Positions 8,565 through 18,027 are shown, counted from the stretch's first letter. The stretch: DNA of 32,958 nucleotides from Fusobacterium sp. (GCA_018457305.1 JAGYHM010000001.1:1-32958), one strand, 5' to 3'. Numbers and translations are program-made. Notes: generated by a model from the letters alone, not told the origin.

Positions 8565-9050
8565 TTACTTATCTTTATTATTTCCAGCTACTTTTTCAAA
8601 TCCTTTAAATTCTACTAATTCAACAGAACCACCTTTTGCTTCAATAGCAGCTTGTGCAGATTTAGAAACTTTATGAGCTTTAACTGTTAATTTTTTAGTT
8701 AATTCTCCATTTCCTAAAACTTTTATTCCATCTTTCATATTTTTTATTAAGAATTTATCAAATAAAGTTTCAACACTTACTACATCTCCATCTTCAAAAT
8801 TATTTAATAAATCTAAAGATATAATAGTGTATTCTTTTTTGAAAATAGCATTAGAGAATCCTCTTTTAGGAACTCTTCTGTATATAGGCATTTGTCCACC
8901 TTCAAAATAAGGTTTTACTCCTCCACCTGCTCTTGAATTTTGACCATTACTACCTTTTCCAGCTGTTTTACCCCAACCAGATGAGTTTCCTCTACCTACT
9001 CTTTTTCTATCTTTCTTAGGAACTGAAGGTGATAATTCATTTAATTTCAT
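8565..9050 (-). CDS. rplO: 50S ribosomal protein uL15
   Basis: uL15 is a late-assembling 23S rRNA-binding protein of the large subunit. The 161 residues show the glycine- and basic-rich N-terminal tail ('RVGRGNSSGWGKTAGKG', 'NSRAGGGVKPYFEGGQMP') and a globular C-terminal part ('KVLGNGELTKKLTVKAHKVS'). The ATG overlaps the rpmD stop by one base (TAATG), indicating translational coupling. Confidence 0.97.
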   Translation of the reverse strand: MKLNELSPSVPKKDRKRVGRGNSSGWGKTAGKGSNGQNSRAGGGVKPYFEGGQMPIYRRVPKRGFSNAIFKKEYTIISLDLLNNFEDGDVVSVETLFDKFLIKNMKDGIKVLGNGELTKKLTVKAHKVSKSAQAAIEAKGGSVELVEFKGFEKVAGNNKDK

Positions 9051-9235
9051 TATGCATTCACCTCCTCAACTTTTAACAAATATGAAACTTGAGCTAATTT
9101 CCCTTTTAATTCAGGTGTTTCATTTTGTTCAACTACATCATTCATCTTCTTAAGCCCTAGCGACTTTACAGTAGCTATATGGTTAGGCTTTCTTCCGATT
9201 ATGCTTTTTACAAGCTCTATTTTAAGCTTTGCCAT
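9050..9235 (-). CDS. rpmD: 50S ribosomal protein uL30
   Basis: A 61-residue uL30 with the compact bacterial form: '[15 protein letters not shown]', '[16 protein letters not shown]' and a C-terminal strand '[10 protein letters not shown]'. It binds 23S rRNA at the solvent side of the large subunit. It lies 12 nt after rpsE and is coupled to rplO by a one-base overlap. Confidence 0.96.
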   Translation of the reverse strand: MAKLKIELVKSIIGRKPNHIATVKSLGLKKMNDVVEQNETPELKGKLAQVSYLLKVEEVNA

Positions 9236-9247
9236 TTTTATTCCCTC

Positions 9248-9742
9248 CTAGCTTAAGATATCCTTAACTTCTTTTCCTCTTAAAGCGGCAACTTCTTCTG
9301 CACTTCTAAGCATTTTTAATGCTTCTATTGTTGCTCTAGCAACATTGTGTTTATTTCTTGACCCCTTTATTTTAGTTAATATGTCATGAACTCCTACTAA
9401 TTCTAATATTTCTCTAGCTGCAGAACCTGCTATAACTCCAGTCCCTTCATAAGCTGGTGCCATCCATACTGCTGCTGCTCCCCATTTTCCAATAATTTCA
9501 TGAGGAATTGTATTATTTTTTAAAGATACTTTAACAACATTTTTCTTAGCTGCTGCGATAGCTTTTTTTATAGCATCAGGTACTCCATTTGCTTTCCCTA
9601 ATCCTAATCCTATTTTACCTTGACCATCTCCTACTGCTGCTAATACTGAGAAAGATATAGATCTTCCCCCTTTAGTTGTTTTAGAAACTCTTGATATCTT
9701 TATTAATTTTTCTTGATATTGATTTTCTTCCCTATTTAACAA
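9248..9742 (-). CDS. rpsE: 30S ribosomal protein uS5
   Basis: uS5 is part of the mRNA entry region and affects decoding accuracy. The double-stranded RNA-binding N-terminal domain reads 'YQEKLIKISRVSKTTKGGRSISFSV', and the C-terminal domain contains 'GTGVIAGSAAREILELVGVHDILTKIKGS'. The start is TTG at 9742, supported by a strong GAGGAGG seven bases upstream; no in-frame ATG precedes the conserved sequence. The 164-residue length is normal. The gene sits 24 nt after rplR. Confidence 0.97.
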   Translation of the reverse strand: MLNREENQYQEKLIKISRVSKTTKGGRSISFSVLAAVGDGQGKIGLGLGKANGVPDAIKKAIAAAKKNVVKVSLKNNTIPHEIIGKWGAAAVWMAPAYEGTGVIAGSAAREILELVGVHDILTKIKGSRNKHNVARATIEALKMLRSAEEVAALRGKEVKDILS

Positions 9743-9766
9743 GTGAAATCCTCCTCTCTTAAATAA

Positions 9767-10135
9767 TTAGAAGCTCAACCCAGCTTCTCTTGCCGCTTCT
9801 GCTACTGCTGCGATTCTTCCAGTATATTTATACCCTGATCTATCAAAAACGACTGTTTCTATTCCTTTTTCTTTAGCTCTTTCAGCTATAGCTTTTCCAA
9901 CTATCTTTGCAGCTTCTATATTTCCACCATTTGATACATTTGCTTTTAATACTTTATCTATTGTTGAAGCAGATGCCAAAGTAACACCATTAACATCATC
10001 TATCAATTGAACAAAAATATTGCTGTTTGATCTATAAACCGAAAGTCTTGGTCTTTCTGGAGTTCCAGAAATTTTATTTCTTATTGACATTTGCTTTTTG
10101 TGTCTTGCTGCTTGTCTATTAACTTTCTTAAACAA
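9767..10135 (-). CDS. rplR: 50S ribosomal protein uL18
   Basis: uL18 binds 5S rRNA and helps join it to the large subunit. The 122 residues include the basic N-terminal '[19 protein letters not shown]', then '[20 protein letters not shown]' and the conserved end '[26 protein letters not shown]'. The start is TTG (10135) with AAGGAGGT seven bases upstream. A 40-nt gap separates it from rplF. Confidence 0.97.
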   Translation of the reverse strand: MFKKVNRQAARHKKQMSIRNKISGTPERPRLSVYRSNSNIFVQLIDDVNGVTLASASTIDKVLKANVSNGGNIEAAKIVGKAIAERAKEKGIETVVFDRSGYKYTGRIAAVAEAAREAGLSF

Positions 10136-10175
10136 CTGTCTTACCTCCTTTTCATCGTCCTATCATGCTACCTTA

Positions 10176-10709
10176 TTAAGACTTTTTACCTTCTTTTCTT
10201 CTGATATGTTCGTCAGCGTATTTAACCCCTTTTCCTTTATATGGTTCAGGAGGTCTTTTTGCTCTGATGTTTGCTGCTACTTGACCAACTAATTCTTTTT
10301 CTATTCCATCTATATGAATAACTGTATTTTTTTCTATTGTAAAAGTTATTCCAGGAACTTCATCTATAATTACTGGATGAGAAAATCCTAAAGAAATTTC
10401 TAATCCTTTTCCTTTTGCTGCCGCTCTGTATCCTACACCAACAAGATTTAAAGTTTTTCTATATCCTTCTGAAACTCCAACTACCATATTATTTATTAAG
10501 GCTCTTGTTGTTCCGTGTATAGCTCTTACTTGTTTCTCATCGTTAGGTCTTTCAACAACTATTTGACCGTCTTCTAATTTTATACTTAAATCTTTATTAA
10601 ACTCTTTTGTTAATGTACCTTTAGGTCCTTTTACAGTAACGATATTATCTTTAACTGTAAATTCAACTCCAGAAGGCACAGTAATAGGTTTTTTACCTAC
10701 TCTTGACAT
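10176..10709 (-). CDS. rplF: 50S ribosomal protein uL6
   Basis: uL6 lies near the sarcin-ricin loop and the factor-binding site. The 177 residues form the usual two similar domains; the start 'MSRVGKKPITVPSGVEFTV' and the signature 'AANIRAKRPPEPYKGKGVKY' are clear. ATG start with a GGAGGTG Shine-Dalgarno. It is 24 nt after rpsH. Confidence 0.98.
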   Translation of the reverse strand: MSRVGKKPITVPSGVEFTVKDNIVTVKGPKGTLTKEFNKDLSIKLEDGQIVVERPNDEKQVRAIHGTTRALINNMVVGVSEGYRKTLNLVGVGYRAAAKGKGLEISLGFSHPVIIDEVPGITFTIEKNTVIHIDGIEKELVGQVAANIRAKRPPEPYKGKGVKYADEHIRRKEGKKS

Positions 10710-10733
10710 TAATGGACACCTCCTAAGTTTTTA

Positions 10734-11129
10734 TTACCATACAAATGCAAGGATTTCTCCACCTATTTTTTCAGCTCTAGCAACTTTATCTGTCATTATT
10801 CCTTTTGAAGTTGATACTATTGCTATACCTAGACCTGATAAAACTCTTGGCATATCTTCCACAGAAGAGTAAACTCTTCTTCCAGGTTTTGAAATTCTTT
10901 TAATTCCTTTTATTACTCTTTCTTTTCCAGAATATTTTAAATAAACTCTTATATTCTTTTTATTTCCTTCAGTTATGATTTTATAGTTAGAAATATATCC
11001 TTGCTCTTTTAAAATGTCAGCAATTTTTTCTTTCATTTTAGAGTGAGGTATATCTACTTTTTCATGCATTACAGCATTAGCATTTCTAACTCTTGTTAAC
11101 ATATCAGCAATTGGATCTGTTAAATACAT
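10734..11129 (-). CDS. rpsH: 30S ribosomal protein uS8
   Basis: uS8 is a primary 16S rRNA-binding protein of the 30S platform (helix 21). The 131 residues begin '[18 protein letters not shown]' and end with the signature '[31 protein letters not shown]'-type region (about 102-131). In E. coli S8 represses the spc operon by binding at the rplX-rplE junction; no equivalent structure was recognised here. Confidence 0.98.
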   Translation of the reverse strand: MYLTDPIADMLTRVRNANAVMHEKVDIPHSKMKEKIADILKEQGYISNYKIITEGNKKNIRVYLKYSGKERVIKGIKRISKPGRRVYSSVEDMPRVLSGLGIAIVSTSKGIMTDKVARAEKIGGEILAFVW

Positions 11130-11159
11130 CTATAAATCCTCCTTCCACATTGGTTGATA

Positions 11160-11447
11160 CTACCAAGATGATTTCTTAACACCAGGTATTTCCCCAGCAC
11201 CAGCAAGTTGTCTAAACTTAACTCTTGAAATTCCGAATTCTCTCATGAACCCTCTTGGTCTTCCATCTAATTGACATCTATTTCTTTTTCTAACTGCCGA
11301 AGAATCTTTTGGAAGTTTATTTAATTCAAACATAGCTTCCATATCTCCATTAGCTACTCTTTTCTTTAATTCTGCTCTTTTTTCAGCATATTTATCTGTA
11401 AGTTCTGCTCTTCTTACATCTCTTGCTATCATAGACTTTTTAGCCAT
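11160..11447 (-). CDS. rpsN: 30S ribosomal protein uS14, zinc-independent long form
   Basis: uS14 binds the 16S rRNA in the 30S head. At 95 residues this is the long form. The conserved '[20 protein letters not shown]' region (about 56-75) contains the only cysteine, so the CxxC...CxxC zinc site of the short form is absent. The long form does not need zinc. It lies 21 nt after rplE and 30 nt before rpsH. Confidence 0.97.
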   Translation of the reverse strand: MAKKSMIARDVRRAELTDKYAEKRAELKKRVANGDMEAMFELNKLPKDSSAVRKRNRCQLDGRPRGFMREFGISRVKFRQLAGAGEIPGVKKSSW

Positions 11448-11468
11448 TATATATTAACCTCCTCACTA

Positions 11469-12020
11469 TTACTTCTTAAAAGGCATTCCAAATGCTCTAA
11501 GCAATGCTCTTCCTTCTTCATCAGTTTTTGCAGAAGAAACCATAGTGATTGACATTCCTAAAAGTTTTTCAACTTTATCATAATCAATTTCTGGGAATAC
11601 TAATTGGTCTGTTAATCCCAATGAGTAGTTTCCTCTTCCGTCAAATGAATTAGATGGTACTCCTTCAAAGTCTCTTACTCTTGGAAGAACTACATTTACT
11701 AATCTATCTAAAAAATCGTACATTTTTTCTTTTCTTAAAGTAACTTTTGCTCCTATTGGCATTCCTTCTCTCAACTTGAATCCAGCTTCAGATTTTTTAG
11801 CTTTTCTTAATAATGGTTTTTGACCAGTTATTATTGCTAAATCTCCCATAGCAGCATCTATTAACTTACTATTTTGTGTAGCTGCTCCAACTCCCATATT
11901 TACTATGATTTTTTCTAATTTAGGACAATCCATAACATTTTTTATTTCTAAGTCCTTCATTAACTTTGGTGCTACAACATCATTATAAAACTTGTGATAT
12001 CTAGAAACATATTTAGACAC
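11469..12020 (-). CDS. rplE: 50S ribosomal protein uL5
   Basis: uL5 binds 5S rRNA and contacts the 30S head and P-site tRNA region. The 183 residues contain the signature '[19 protein letters not shown]' and the end '[18 protein letters not shown]'. The start is GTG at 12020, with AAAGGAGG nine bases upstream. The gap to rplX is 18 nt. Confidence 0.98.
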   Translation of the reverse strand: MSKYVSRYHKFYNDVVAPKLMKDLEIKNVMDCPKLEKIIVNMGVGAATQNSKLIDAAMGDLAIITGQKPLLRKAKKSEAGFKLREGMPIGAKVTLRKEKMYDFLDRLVNVVLPRVRDFEGVPSNSFDGRGNYSLGLTDQLVFPEIDYDKVEKLLGMSITMVSSAKTDEEGRALLRAFGMPFKK

Positions 12021-12038
12021 TTATGTTTTCCTCCTTTC

Positions 12039-12380
12039 TTATATTATTTCTCCAGTTTTTTTAGAAACTCTAACTTTCTTACCATCAACAACTTTATGTC
12101 CAACTCTTGTTGGTTTTCCAGCTTTTTCATCAAACAACATTACTTTTGAAGAAAAAATTGCTGCTGATTTTTCTACAACTCCACCTTGTGGGTTTACTGG
12201 AGATGGCTTTAAATGTTTTTTTACTATATTTATTCCTTCTACTACTATTTTCCCTTTTTTAGGAAAAACTTTTATAACTTTACCTGTCTTCCCTTTATCT
12301 TTACCAGAAATAACAAAAACTGTATCTCCTGTTTTTACATGTAAAGAATTAGGTACAAATTTAATTTTAGGTTTAGCCAC
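12039..12380 (-). CDS. rplX: 50S ribosomal protein uL24
   Basis: uL24 starts large-subunit assembly at the 5' end of 23S rRNA and sits beside the tunnel exit. The KOW motif is clear ('[21 protein letters not shown]', residues about 18-38), followed by '[11 protein letters not shown]'. The start is GTG at 12380 with GAGGAGG seven bases upstream. The 113 residues are a usual length. Confidence 0.97.
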   Translation of the reverse strand: MAKPKIKFVPNSLHVKTGDTVFVISGKDKGKTGKVIKVFPKKGKIVVEGINIVKKHLKPSPVNPQGGVVEKSAAIFSSKVMLFDEKAGKPTRVGHKVVDGKKVRVSKKTGEII

Positions 12381-12399
12381 TTTTAAGCCTCCTCTCTAA

Positions 12400-12768
12400 T
12401 TATATTACTTCTGGTGCTAGAGATACTATTTTCATAAAGCCTTTAGCTCTTAACTCTCTTGCAACAGGTCCAAATATTCTTGTTGCTTTTGGTTCATTAT
12501 TAGCATTGATTACAACTCCTGCATTATCATCAAATTTTATATAAGAACCATCAGCTCTTCTAGTTTCTTTTCTAGTTCTAACTATAACAGCCTTTACTAC
12601 ATCGCCCTTCTTTACGTTACCGCCAGGGATTGCTTCTTTTACTGATGCTACTACGATATCAGCAATTCTTCCGAATCTTTTTTTAGATCCACCTAAAACT
12701 CTTATTACCATAAGTTTTTTAGCCCCTGAGTTATCAGCAACATTAAGGATAGTTTGTTGTTGTACCAT
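12400..12768 (-). CDS. rplN: 50S ribosomal protein uL14
   Basis: uL14 sits on the subunit interface and contributes to bridges with the 30S. The 122-residue protein has the family opening '[20 protein letters not shown]' and the signature '[26 protein letters not shown]'-type region (about 49-75). ATG start with a good Shine-Dalgarno; 19 nt before rplX. Confidence 0.98.
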   Translation of the reverse strand: MVQQQTILNVADNSGAKKLMVIRVLGGSKKRFGRIADIVVASVKEAIPGGNVKKGDVVKAVIVRTRKETRRADGSYIKFDDNAGVVINANNEPKATRIFGPVARELRAKGFMKIVSLAPEVI

Positions 12769-12796
12769 TAAATTATCCTCCTCTCACTTAATGTGA

Positions 12797-13048
12797 TTAT
12801 TTTGCTTTTTCTAAAATTTCTACTAGTCTCCAATTTTTATCTTTCGATAAATGTCTAGTTTCCATTATTTTTACTCTATCTCCAACTTGAGCTACATTTT
12901 CTTCATCATGAGCTTTAAATTTTGTAGTTCTTTTTACTCTTTTCTTATATATAGGATGAAGTTTCATTGCTTCTATTGCAACAACAATAGTTTTTTGCAT
13001 TTTATCTGAAACAACTATACCTTCTCTTACTTTTCTCTCGTTTCTCAA
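12797..13048 (-). CDS. rpsQ: 30S ribosomal protein uS17
   Basis: uS17 is an early 16S rRNA-binding protein of the 30S body. The 83 residues include '[21 protein letters not shown]', '[19 protein letters not shown]' and the signature '[20 protein letters not shown]'. The start is TTG (13048), eight bases after AGAGGAGG. The 64-nt gap upstream is the second longest in the operon. Confidence 0.97.
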   Translation of the reverse strand: MRNERKVREGIVVSDKMQKTIVVAIEAMKLHPIYKKRVKRTTKFKAHDEENVAQVGDRVKIMETRHLSKDKNWRLVEILEKAK

Positions 13049-13112
13049 GATATTAACCTCCTCTTTACCTTATTAAAGAATCAATTATTATATTCTCCTC
13101 AAGAATTATAAA

Positions 13113-13295
13113 TTATCTTTCATTTAAGATAGTATTTATTCTTGCTATTTCTCTTCTTACTTCTCTAATTTTTGCTGTATTTGTTAGTTGACCTAATGAA
13201 AGTTGGAACTTTAAGTTGAATAACTCTTCTTTAAGCTCTTTACACTTAACAACTAGGTCTTCACTAGTCATTTCTCTTATTTCTTTAGCTCTCAT
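13113..13295 (-). CDS. rpmC: 50S ribosomal protein uL29
   Basis: uL29 is a small helical-hairpin protein beside the tunnel exit that helps form the docking site for trigger factor and SRP. The 60 residues show '[20 protein letters not shown]' and '[25 protein letters not shown]' (about 29-53). The ATG overlaps the rplP stop by one base (TAATG), suggesting coupling. Confidence 0.96.
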   Translation of the reverse strand: MRAKEIREMTSEDLVVKCKELKEELFNLKFQLSLGQLTNTAKIREVRREIARINTILNER

Positions 13296-13717
13296 TAGTT
13301 CTCACCACCATTTTCTCTTTTTACTACTCTACATCTAATAGGAAGTTTCATTGATGCTTTTCTTAAAGCTGCTATTGCTTTTTCATCAGTTACTCCTGAA
13401 ACTTCAAACAATATTCTTCCAGGTTTTACTACTACTACCCAACCTTCAACATTACCTTTACCTTTACCCATTCTAACTCCAGCAGGTCTTGCTGTTATTG
13501 GTTTATGAGGGAATATTCTTATGAAAGTTTTCCCTTCTCTTTTAAAAGTTCTGTTTATTGCAACCCGACAAGATTCTATTTGTCTGTTAGTTATCCAAGA
13601 TGGTTCAAGAGCTTCTAATCCAAAGTCACCAAATGCTACAGTGTTACCTTTTTGAGCTGTACCTTTCATTCTTCCTCTGAACATTTTTCTATGTTTTGTT
13701 CTTTTTGGCATCAACAT
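13295..13717 (-). CDS. rplP: 50S ribosomal protein uL16
   Basis: uL16 sits near the A site and central protuberance. The 140 residues start '[19 protein letters not shown]' and contain '[20 protein letters not shown]' and '[20 protein letters not shown]'. Only 2 nt separate it from the rpsC stop, so translation is likely coupled. Confidence 0.98.
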   Translation of the reverse strand: MLMPKRTKHRKMFRGRMKGTAQKGNTVAFGDFGLEALEPSWITNRQIESCRVAINRTFKREGKTFIRIFPHKPITARPAGVRMGKGKGNVEGWVVVVKPGRILFEVSGVTDEKAIAALRKASMKLPIRCRVVKRENGGEN

Positions 13718-13719
13718 GA

Positions 13720-14376
13720 TTAAGCTTCTCCCCCTTCCTTTTTAGTTGGAAGTACTTCTCCGTGGAATATCCATACTTTTATTCCTAATGCTCCATAAGT
13801 TGTATGAGCTGTTGCAACTGCATAGTCTATATCTGCTCTCAATGTATGTAAAGGAACTTTCCCTTCAACTGACCATTCAGATCTAGCTATTTCTGCACCA
13901 TTTAGTCTTCCAGATATCATAACTTTTATCCCTTTAACTCCAGATTTCATAGCTCTACCAATTGCTTGAGACATAGCTTTTTTGTAAGCTATTCTTCTTT
14001 CAATTGAAGCTGCTATTGATTCTGCAACTAAAACTGCATTTCCATTTATATCTTTTACTTCTTGAACTTTAACAGTTATTCTTTTTCCTGTTAATTTTTC
14101 TAATTTTCCTCTAAGTGCATCTATTTCCACGCCTTTTCTTCCAATCACTAATCCTGCTTTCCCAGTATGTATATAAACAACTACTTGTGTTGGAGAAGTT
14201 CTTTCTATTCTTACTTTTGAAATCCCTGTATGAAAGTAGTTTTTCTTTATAAATTCTTTTATTTGCACATCTTCATGGAAGTATTTTACATATTCTTTTT
14301 TATCTGCATACCAATTAGAATCCCAAGATCTTGTAATCCCAAGTCTAAGTCCTCTAGGATCTACTTTTTGTCCCAC
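13720..14376 (-). CDS. rpsC: 30S ribosomal protein uS3
   Basis: uS3 lines the mRNA entry tunnel in the 30S head and has helicase-associated function there. The 218 residues show '[20 protein letters not shown]', a KH domain ('[20 protein letters not shown]', about 68-87) and a C-terminal domain ('[20 protein letters not shown]', '[15 protein letters not shown]'). The start is GTG (14376) with GAGGAGG seven bases upstream; rplV ends 14 nt before. Confidence 0.98.
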   Translation of the reverse strand: MGQKVDPRGLRLGITRSWDSNWYADKKEYVKYFHEDVQIKEFIKKNYFHTGISKVRIERTSPTQVVVYIHTGKAGLVIGRKGVEIDALRGKLEKLTGKRITVKVQEVKDINGNAVLVAESIAASIERRIAYKKAMSQAIGRAMKSGVKGIKVMISGRLNGAEIARSEWSVEGKVPLHTLRADIDYAVATAHTTYGALGIKVWIFHGEVLPTKKEGGEA

Positions 14377-14390
14377 AGTTTTACCTCCTC

Positions 14391-14726
14391 TTATTCTATT
14401 TCAGATACTGCCACTGTAATATGAGCTGTTGGTTTTCTTATAATATCTGCTCTTCCCATAGCTCTTGGCATTACTCTTTTTAAAACTGGTCCTTGGTTAA
14501 TCATTATAGTTGAAACAACCAATTTATCTTCATCCATTTTGAAATTATTTGTTCCATTAGCTATTGCTGATGCTAATGTTTTCTTTATAACTCTAGCGGC
14601 TTTTTTGTTTGTAAATTCTAGAATGTCTAACGCTTCTAGTGCTGATTTACCTCTCACTAAGTCAGCTACTAATCTAGCCTTTCTAGGAGATAATCTTACG
14701 AATCTAGTTATTGCTTTAGCTTCCAC
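14391..14726 (-). CDS. rplV: 50S ribosomal protein uL22
   Basis: uL22 binds 23S rRNA and its long beta-hairpin lines the exit tunnel near uL4. The 111 residues begin 'MEAKAITRFVRLSPRKARLV' and end with the hairpin region 'INQGPVLKRVMPRAMGRADII'. The start is GTG at 14726, eight bases after AGGAGG. An ATG just upstream meets a stop after two codons. Confidence 0.97.
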   Translation of the reverse strand: MEAKAITRFVRLSPRKARLVADLVRGKSALEALDILEFTNKKAARVIKKTLASAIANGTNNFKMDEDKLVVSTIMINQGPVLKRVMPRAMGRADIIRKPTAHITVAVSEIE

Positions 14727-14760
14727 TAGTCCATCCTCCTTTTCTATTTAATCAAAAATT

Positions 14761-15036
14761 TTATTTTTTCTTTTTATCTACACCGTGTCCATGATATGTT
14801 CTTGTTGGTGCAAATTCACCTAACTTATGTCCTACCATTTGTTCTGTTACATGAACCGGTATATGTTTTTTACCATTGTAAACACCAAATGTCATTCCTA
14901 TAAAATTTGGGAATATTGTTGATCTTCTTGACCAAGTTTTGATAACAGCTTTATTGTTTCCTGCTTCTACTGCAGCTTCAACTTTAGCCATTAAATGATG
15001 GTCACAAAAAGGTCCTTTTTTTAATGATCTTGCCAT
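14761..15036 (-). CDS. rpsS: 30S ribosomal protein uS19
   Basis: uS19 lies in the 30S head and contacts uS13 and bridges to the 50S. The 91 residues carry '[16 protein letters not shown]', '[16 protein letters not shown]' and the signature '[21 protein letters not shown]'-type region (about 58-78). ATG start; 24 nt after rplB. Confidence 0.98.
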   Translation of the reverse strand: MARSLKKGPFCDHHLMAKVEAAVEAGNNKAVIKTWSRRSTIFPNFIGMTFGVYNGKKHIPVHVTEQMVGHKLGEFAPTRTYHGHGVDKKKK

Positions 15037-15060
15037 TAGTTCTTAGCCTCCTCTCGCAAA

Positions 15061-15891
15061 TTACTTTTCGTTTCTTCTTCTTACGATAAATTTGTCAGAA
15101 GTTTTTCTTCCTCTAGTTTTAGCTCCAAGTGCTGGTTTACCCCATGGAGTTAAAGGTGATTTTCTTCCTACTGGACTCTTACCTTCTCCACCACCATGTG
15201 GGTGATCAACAGGGTTCATTACAGAACCTCTAACATGAGGTCTTTTCCCCATATGTCTTGCTCTTCCAGCTTTACCTATGCTAACTAGACTATGTTCAGA
15301 ATTTCCAACTTCTCCGATAGTCGCCATACATTCTCCGTGAATTAGTCTTAATTCTCCAGACGGCAACTCAACGTGGCAATAAGTTCCTTCTTTTGCAACA
15401 AGTCTTGCTGAAACTCCAGCAGATCTTACTAATTGTCCACCTTTACCTCTTTGAAGTTCTATATTATGAATTTGAACCCCTACTGGCATATCTTTTAATT
15501 TAAGAGCATTCCCAGGTTTAATATCAGCTTTACTTCCAGCAGATATAATATCGCCCTTTTTAAGTCCTTTAGGAGCTAAGATATATCTTTTTTCTCCATC
15601 TACATAAAATAATAAAGCAATGTTTGCTGATCTGTTAGGATCATATTCTATTGTAGCAACTTTTGCTGGAATATCTAATTTATTTCTTTTAAAATCAATT
15701 ATTCTGTATAATCTTTTATGTCCTTTTTGTCTATCTCTAACAGTTCTATGACCGTAATTATCTCTACCATACGCTGATTTTAGAGGTACAGTTAAAGATT
15801 TTTCAGGTCTTACTTTATCCAATTCTTTATTTACTATCTTAGACATATGTCTAGTACCGTTAGTAATTGGTTTCATTTTTCTAATTGCCAT
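15061..15891 (-). CDS. rplB: 50S ribosomal protein uL2
   Basis: uL2 binds 23S rRNA, is needed for subunit joining and lies close to the peptidyl transferase centre. The 276-residue protein has the OB and SH3-like domains and the C-terminal signature '[20 protein letters not shown]' with its conserved histidine. ATG start; a 41-nt gap separates it from rplW. Confidence 0.98.
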   Translation of the reverse strand: MAIRKMKPITNGTRHMSKIVNKELDKVRPEKSLTVPLKSAYGRDNYGHRTVRDRQKGHKRLYRIIDFKRNKLDIPAKVATIEYDPNRSANIALLFYVDGEKRYILAPKGLKKGDIISAGSKADIKPGNALKLKDMPVGVQIHNIELQRGKGGQLVRSAGVSARLVAKEGTYCHVELPSGELRLIHGECMATIGEVGNSEHSLVSIGKAGRARHMGKRPHVRGSVMNPVDHPHGGGEGKSPVGRKSPLTPWGKPALGAKTRGRKTSDKFIVRRRNEK

Positions 15892-15932
15892 TTTCTATTT
15901 CCTCCATTGACCTATAAGTATCTTTAATCTTT

Positions 15933-16220
15933 TTAAACTTCTTTAAAAAGTTCTATTTTACTTTCTCCAACTAATTTAACGATTGCTTTTTTCTTAGCTT
16001 GAGTTTTGTAAAGTTTCATACCATGTCTTTTTGTTATTGGTTTTGAATTTACTGTTGACACTGTTTCAACTTTTACGTTAAATATTGCTTCTACAGCTTT
16101 TTTGATTTCTATTTTGTTTGCTTTTGGATGTACTTCAAAAGTATATTTATTATATTCTCTTCTTAAAAGTTCTGACTTTTCTGTAACAACAGGTTTTTTA
16201 ATTATTTCATATTTAGTCAT
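15933..16220 (-). CDS. rplW: 50S ribosomal protein uL23
   Basis: uL23 surrounds the tunnel exit and is the main docking site for trigger factor and SRP. The 95 residues include 'YEIIKKPVVTEKSELL', 'YTFEVHPKANKIEIKKAVEA' and 'VSTVNSKPITKRHGMK'. The ATG overlaps the rplD stop by one base (TAATG). Confidence 0.97.
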   Translation of the reverse strand: MTKYEIIKKPVVTEKSELLRREYNKYTFEVHPKANKIEIKKAVEAIFNVKVETVSTVNSKPITKRHGMKLYKTQAKKKAIVKLVGESKIELFKEV

Positions 16221-16852
16221 TATCCTAGTACCTCCTCTACAGTAGCTAATGCTTCTCTAGTAAGAATTACTTTTTCTTGTTTTAATAGCCAGTAAACACC
16301 AATTTCGTTTGGTTGTAATACCACTGCATTTTCTAAATTTCTTACAGATAAATATAAGTTAAAATCATTCATAGTTGCTAAGTCGTTAACTACAAACAAT
16401 TGTTTTTGTCTTGCATCAACTTTTTCTACTAAGTTTACTATTGTTTTTGTTTTTGGAGTATCTATTGTTCCATCTAAAACAATTACTTCTCCATTTGCTA
16501 CTTTTAAAGACAACACTGATCTAAGAGCTAAATTTCTAACTTTTTTGTTAACTTTCTTTTCGTATGATCTTGGATGAGGTCCAAATGTAACTCCTCCACC
16601 TACCATATGTGGTGCTCTTATTGTTCCTTGTCTTGCTCTTCCTGTTCCTTTTTGCTTGAAAGGTTTTCTTCCTCCACCTCTAACCATTGCTCTAGTTTTA
16701 GTAGAAGCTGTACCTTGTCTAGCAGCTGCTAATTCTGCAGTTAGCACTTCGTGAAGCACAACTTTATTAGCTTCTATTCCAAATACTGCATCATTAACTT
16801 CAACAGTACCAGTTTGTTCTCCTGCTAAGTTATATACATTTAAAACTGCCAT
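16220..16852 (-). CDS. rplD: 50S ribosomal protein uL4
   Basis: uL4 is an early-assembly protein whose extended loop lines the exit tunnel. The loop is clear in '[19 protein letters not shown]' (about 58-76), and the 210-residue length is normal. In E. coli L4 is the autoregulator of the S10 operon; whether it acts on the rpsJ-rplC spacer or the rpsJ leader here is unknown. It is 18 nt after rplC. Confidence 0.98.
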   Translation of the reverse strand: MAVLNVYNLAGEQTGTVEVNDAVFGIEANKVVLHEVLTAELAAARQGTASTKTRAMVRGGGRKPFKQKGTGRARQGTIRAPHMVGGGVTFGPHPRSYEKKVNKKVRNLALRSVLSLKVANGEVIVLDGTIDTPKTKTIVNLVEKVDARQKQLFVVNDLATMNDFNLYLSVRNLENAVVLQPNEIGVYWLLKQEKVILTREALATVEEVLG

Positions 16853-16870
16853 TATTTCCTCCTCCCTCTA

Positions 16871-17506
16871 CTAACCTATTACTTTTTTTATTGCTGGTCT
16901 TATTACTAAATAACTATTTTTTGCTCCTGGAACTGCACCTTTTATAAGTAGTAAGTTATGTTCTGCATCAACTTTAACAACTCTTAAATTTTGAACAGTT
17001 ACTGTTGCATTCCCGTGACGTCCTGCCATTCTTTTCCCTTTTAAAACTTTTCCAGGCCAAGACGACATTCCGATAGAACCTCCTAATCTGTGGTTTCTTG
17101 AAACCCCGTGAGTAGCTCTATTTCCACCAAAACCGTGTCTTTTCATAACACCCGCTGTTCCTTTACCTTTTGAAGTTCCTGTAATATCAACAAATTGAAC
17201 ATCAGCTAAAGTATCAACTTTAATTTCTTGTCCTAATTCGTATCCTTCTACATCTTTAACTTCTAATTCTCTAACAAATCTTTGAGGTTTTACCCCAGCT
17301 TTGTTAAAAATTCCCATTAAAGGTTTAGTAGTGTTTTTTTCTTTCTTTTCATCAAATCCTAATTGTATAGCTACATAACCATCTTTTTCTTCAGTTTTCT
17401 TTTGAAGAACATAGTTAGGTCCAGCTTCTACAACTGTTACTGGGATAAAATTTCCATCTTCAAAAATTTGTGTCATCCCAATTTTTTTTCCTAAAATTCC
17501 TGCCAT
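16871..17506 (-). CDS. rplC: 50S ribosomal protein uL3
   Basis: uL3 starts 50S assembly near the 3' end of 23S rRNA and reaches the peptidyl transferase centre. The 211 residues start 'MAGILGKKIGMTQIFEDG' and contain 'GVMKRHGFGGNRATHGVS' and 'GMSSWPGKVLKGKRMAGRHG'; the Gln methylated by PrmB in other bacteria would lie near this region. The Shine-Dalgarno lies at the end of the 147-nt structured spacer that follows rpsJ. Confidence 0.98.
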   Translation of the reverse strand: MAGILGKKIGMTQIFEDGNFIPVTVVEAGPNYVLQKKTEEKDGYVAIQLGFDEKKEKNTTKPLMGIFNKAGVKPQRFVRELEVKDVEGYELGQEIKVDTLADVQFVDITGTSKGKGTAGVMKRHGFGGNRATHGVSRNHRLGGSIGMSSWPGKVLKGKRMAGRHGNATVTVQNLRVVKVDAEHNLLLIKGAVPGAKNSYLVIRPAIKKVIG

Positions 17507-17653
17507 TTTTAACCTCCATCAAATAATATATCGGTTGATACAACTCCGCCTCGTGGTTCTAAACCAATAAATAGAATAAAATATCAACTTGTACTATTCT
17601 GTAAGTATGATGTTTTAAACATCATCTCCCATAATAAATACTTGAGAATAAAA
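17507..17653 (-). promoter_or_regulatory. Structured intercistronic RNA between rpsJ and rplC
   Basis: This 147-nt spacer is the longest gap in the operon; all others are 64 nt or less. Read on the minus strand it has a hairpin ATGATGTT/AACATCAT (within 17607-17625), then a long-range pair GTTGATA (17588-17582) with TATCAAC (17540-17534). Inside this pair lies a small hairpin TGGTT/AACCA (17566-17554 on plus) and the purine-rich CGAGGCGGAG (17552-17543). The pairing is visible in the sequence; a regulatory role, such as an r-protein autoregulation site or a translational control element for rplC, is inference. No U-tract follows either hairpin, so an ordinary terminator is unlikely. Confidence 0.5.
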
Positions 17654-17965
17654 TTAAATTTGTTTTATTTCTATTCCCACACCAGCCGGTAAGTTAACTG
17701 CTGTTAACGAATCAATAGCCTTTCCTGTTGAATTGATAAGTTCTATCATTCTTCTGTGAACTCTCATTTCAAATTGCTCTCTCGAATCTTTATTAACATG
17801 CACCGATCTTAGAACTGTATATTTTCTAATTTTTGTTGGTAACGGCATAGGTCCCACTATATCCGCTCCAGACTTTTTAGCTACTTCAGCTATTTTTTTT
17901 GCTGATTCATCTAATAAAGTATGATCGTATGCTTTTAAGTAGATTCTTAATTTGTTAGAAGCCAT
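17654..17965 (-). CDS. rpsJ: 30S ribosomal protein uS10
   Basis: uS10 is a 30S head protein and also NusE, the partner of NusB in transcription antitermination. The 103 residues include '[20 protein letters not shown]', '[20 protein letters not shown]' and '[13 protein letters not shown]'. It is the first gene of the S10-spc operon. The Shine-Dalgarno AAAGGAGGTG (17986-17977) lies 11-13 nt from the ATG, longer than for the other genes of the operon; an in-frame stop directly before the ATG rules out an earlier start. Confidence 0.98.
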   Translation of the reverse strand: MASNKLRIYLKAYDHTLLDESAKKIAEVAKKSGADIVGPMPLPTKIRKYTVLRSVHVNKDSREQFEMRVHRRMIELINSTGKAIDSLTAVNLPAGVGIEIKQI

Positions 17966-18027
17966 CTATTGCTTTGCACCTCCTTTAAATTAACTGTACA
18001 AAATAAATATTTGAGTACATCTTTTGT

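Noticed and set aside
13049..13112. A second Shine-Dalgarno-like GAGGAG (13095-13100) and TATAAT-like word in the rpmC-rpsQ spacer
   Set aside because: The only start after it gives a three-codon frame, and TATAAT-like words are common in this composition. It is not enough for a gene or promoter call.
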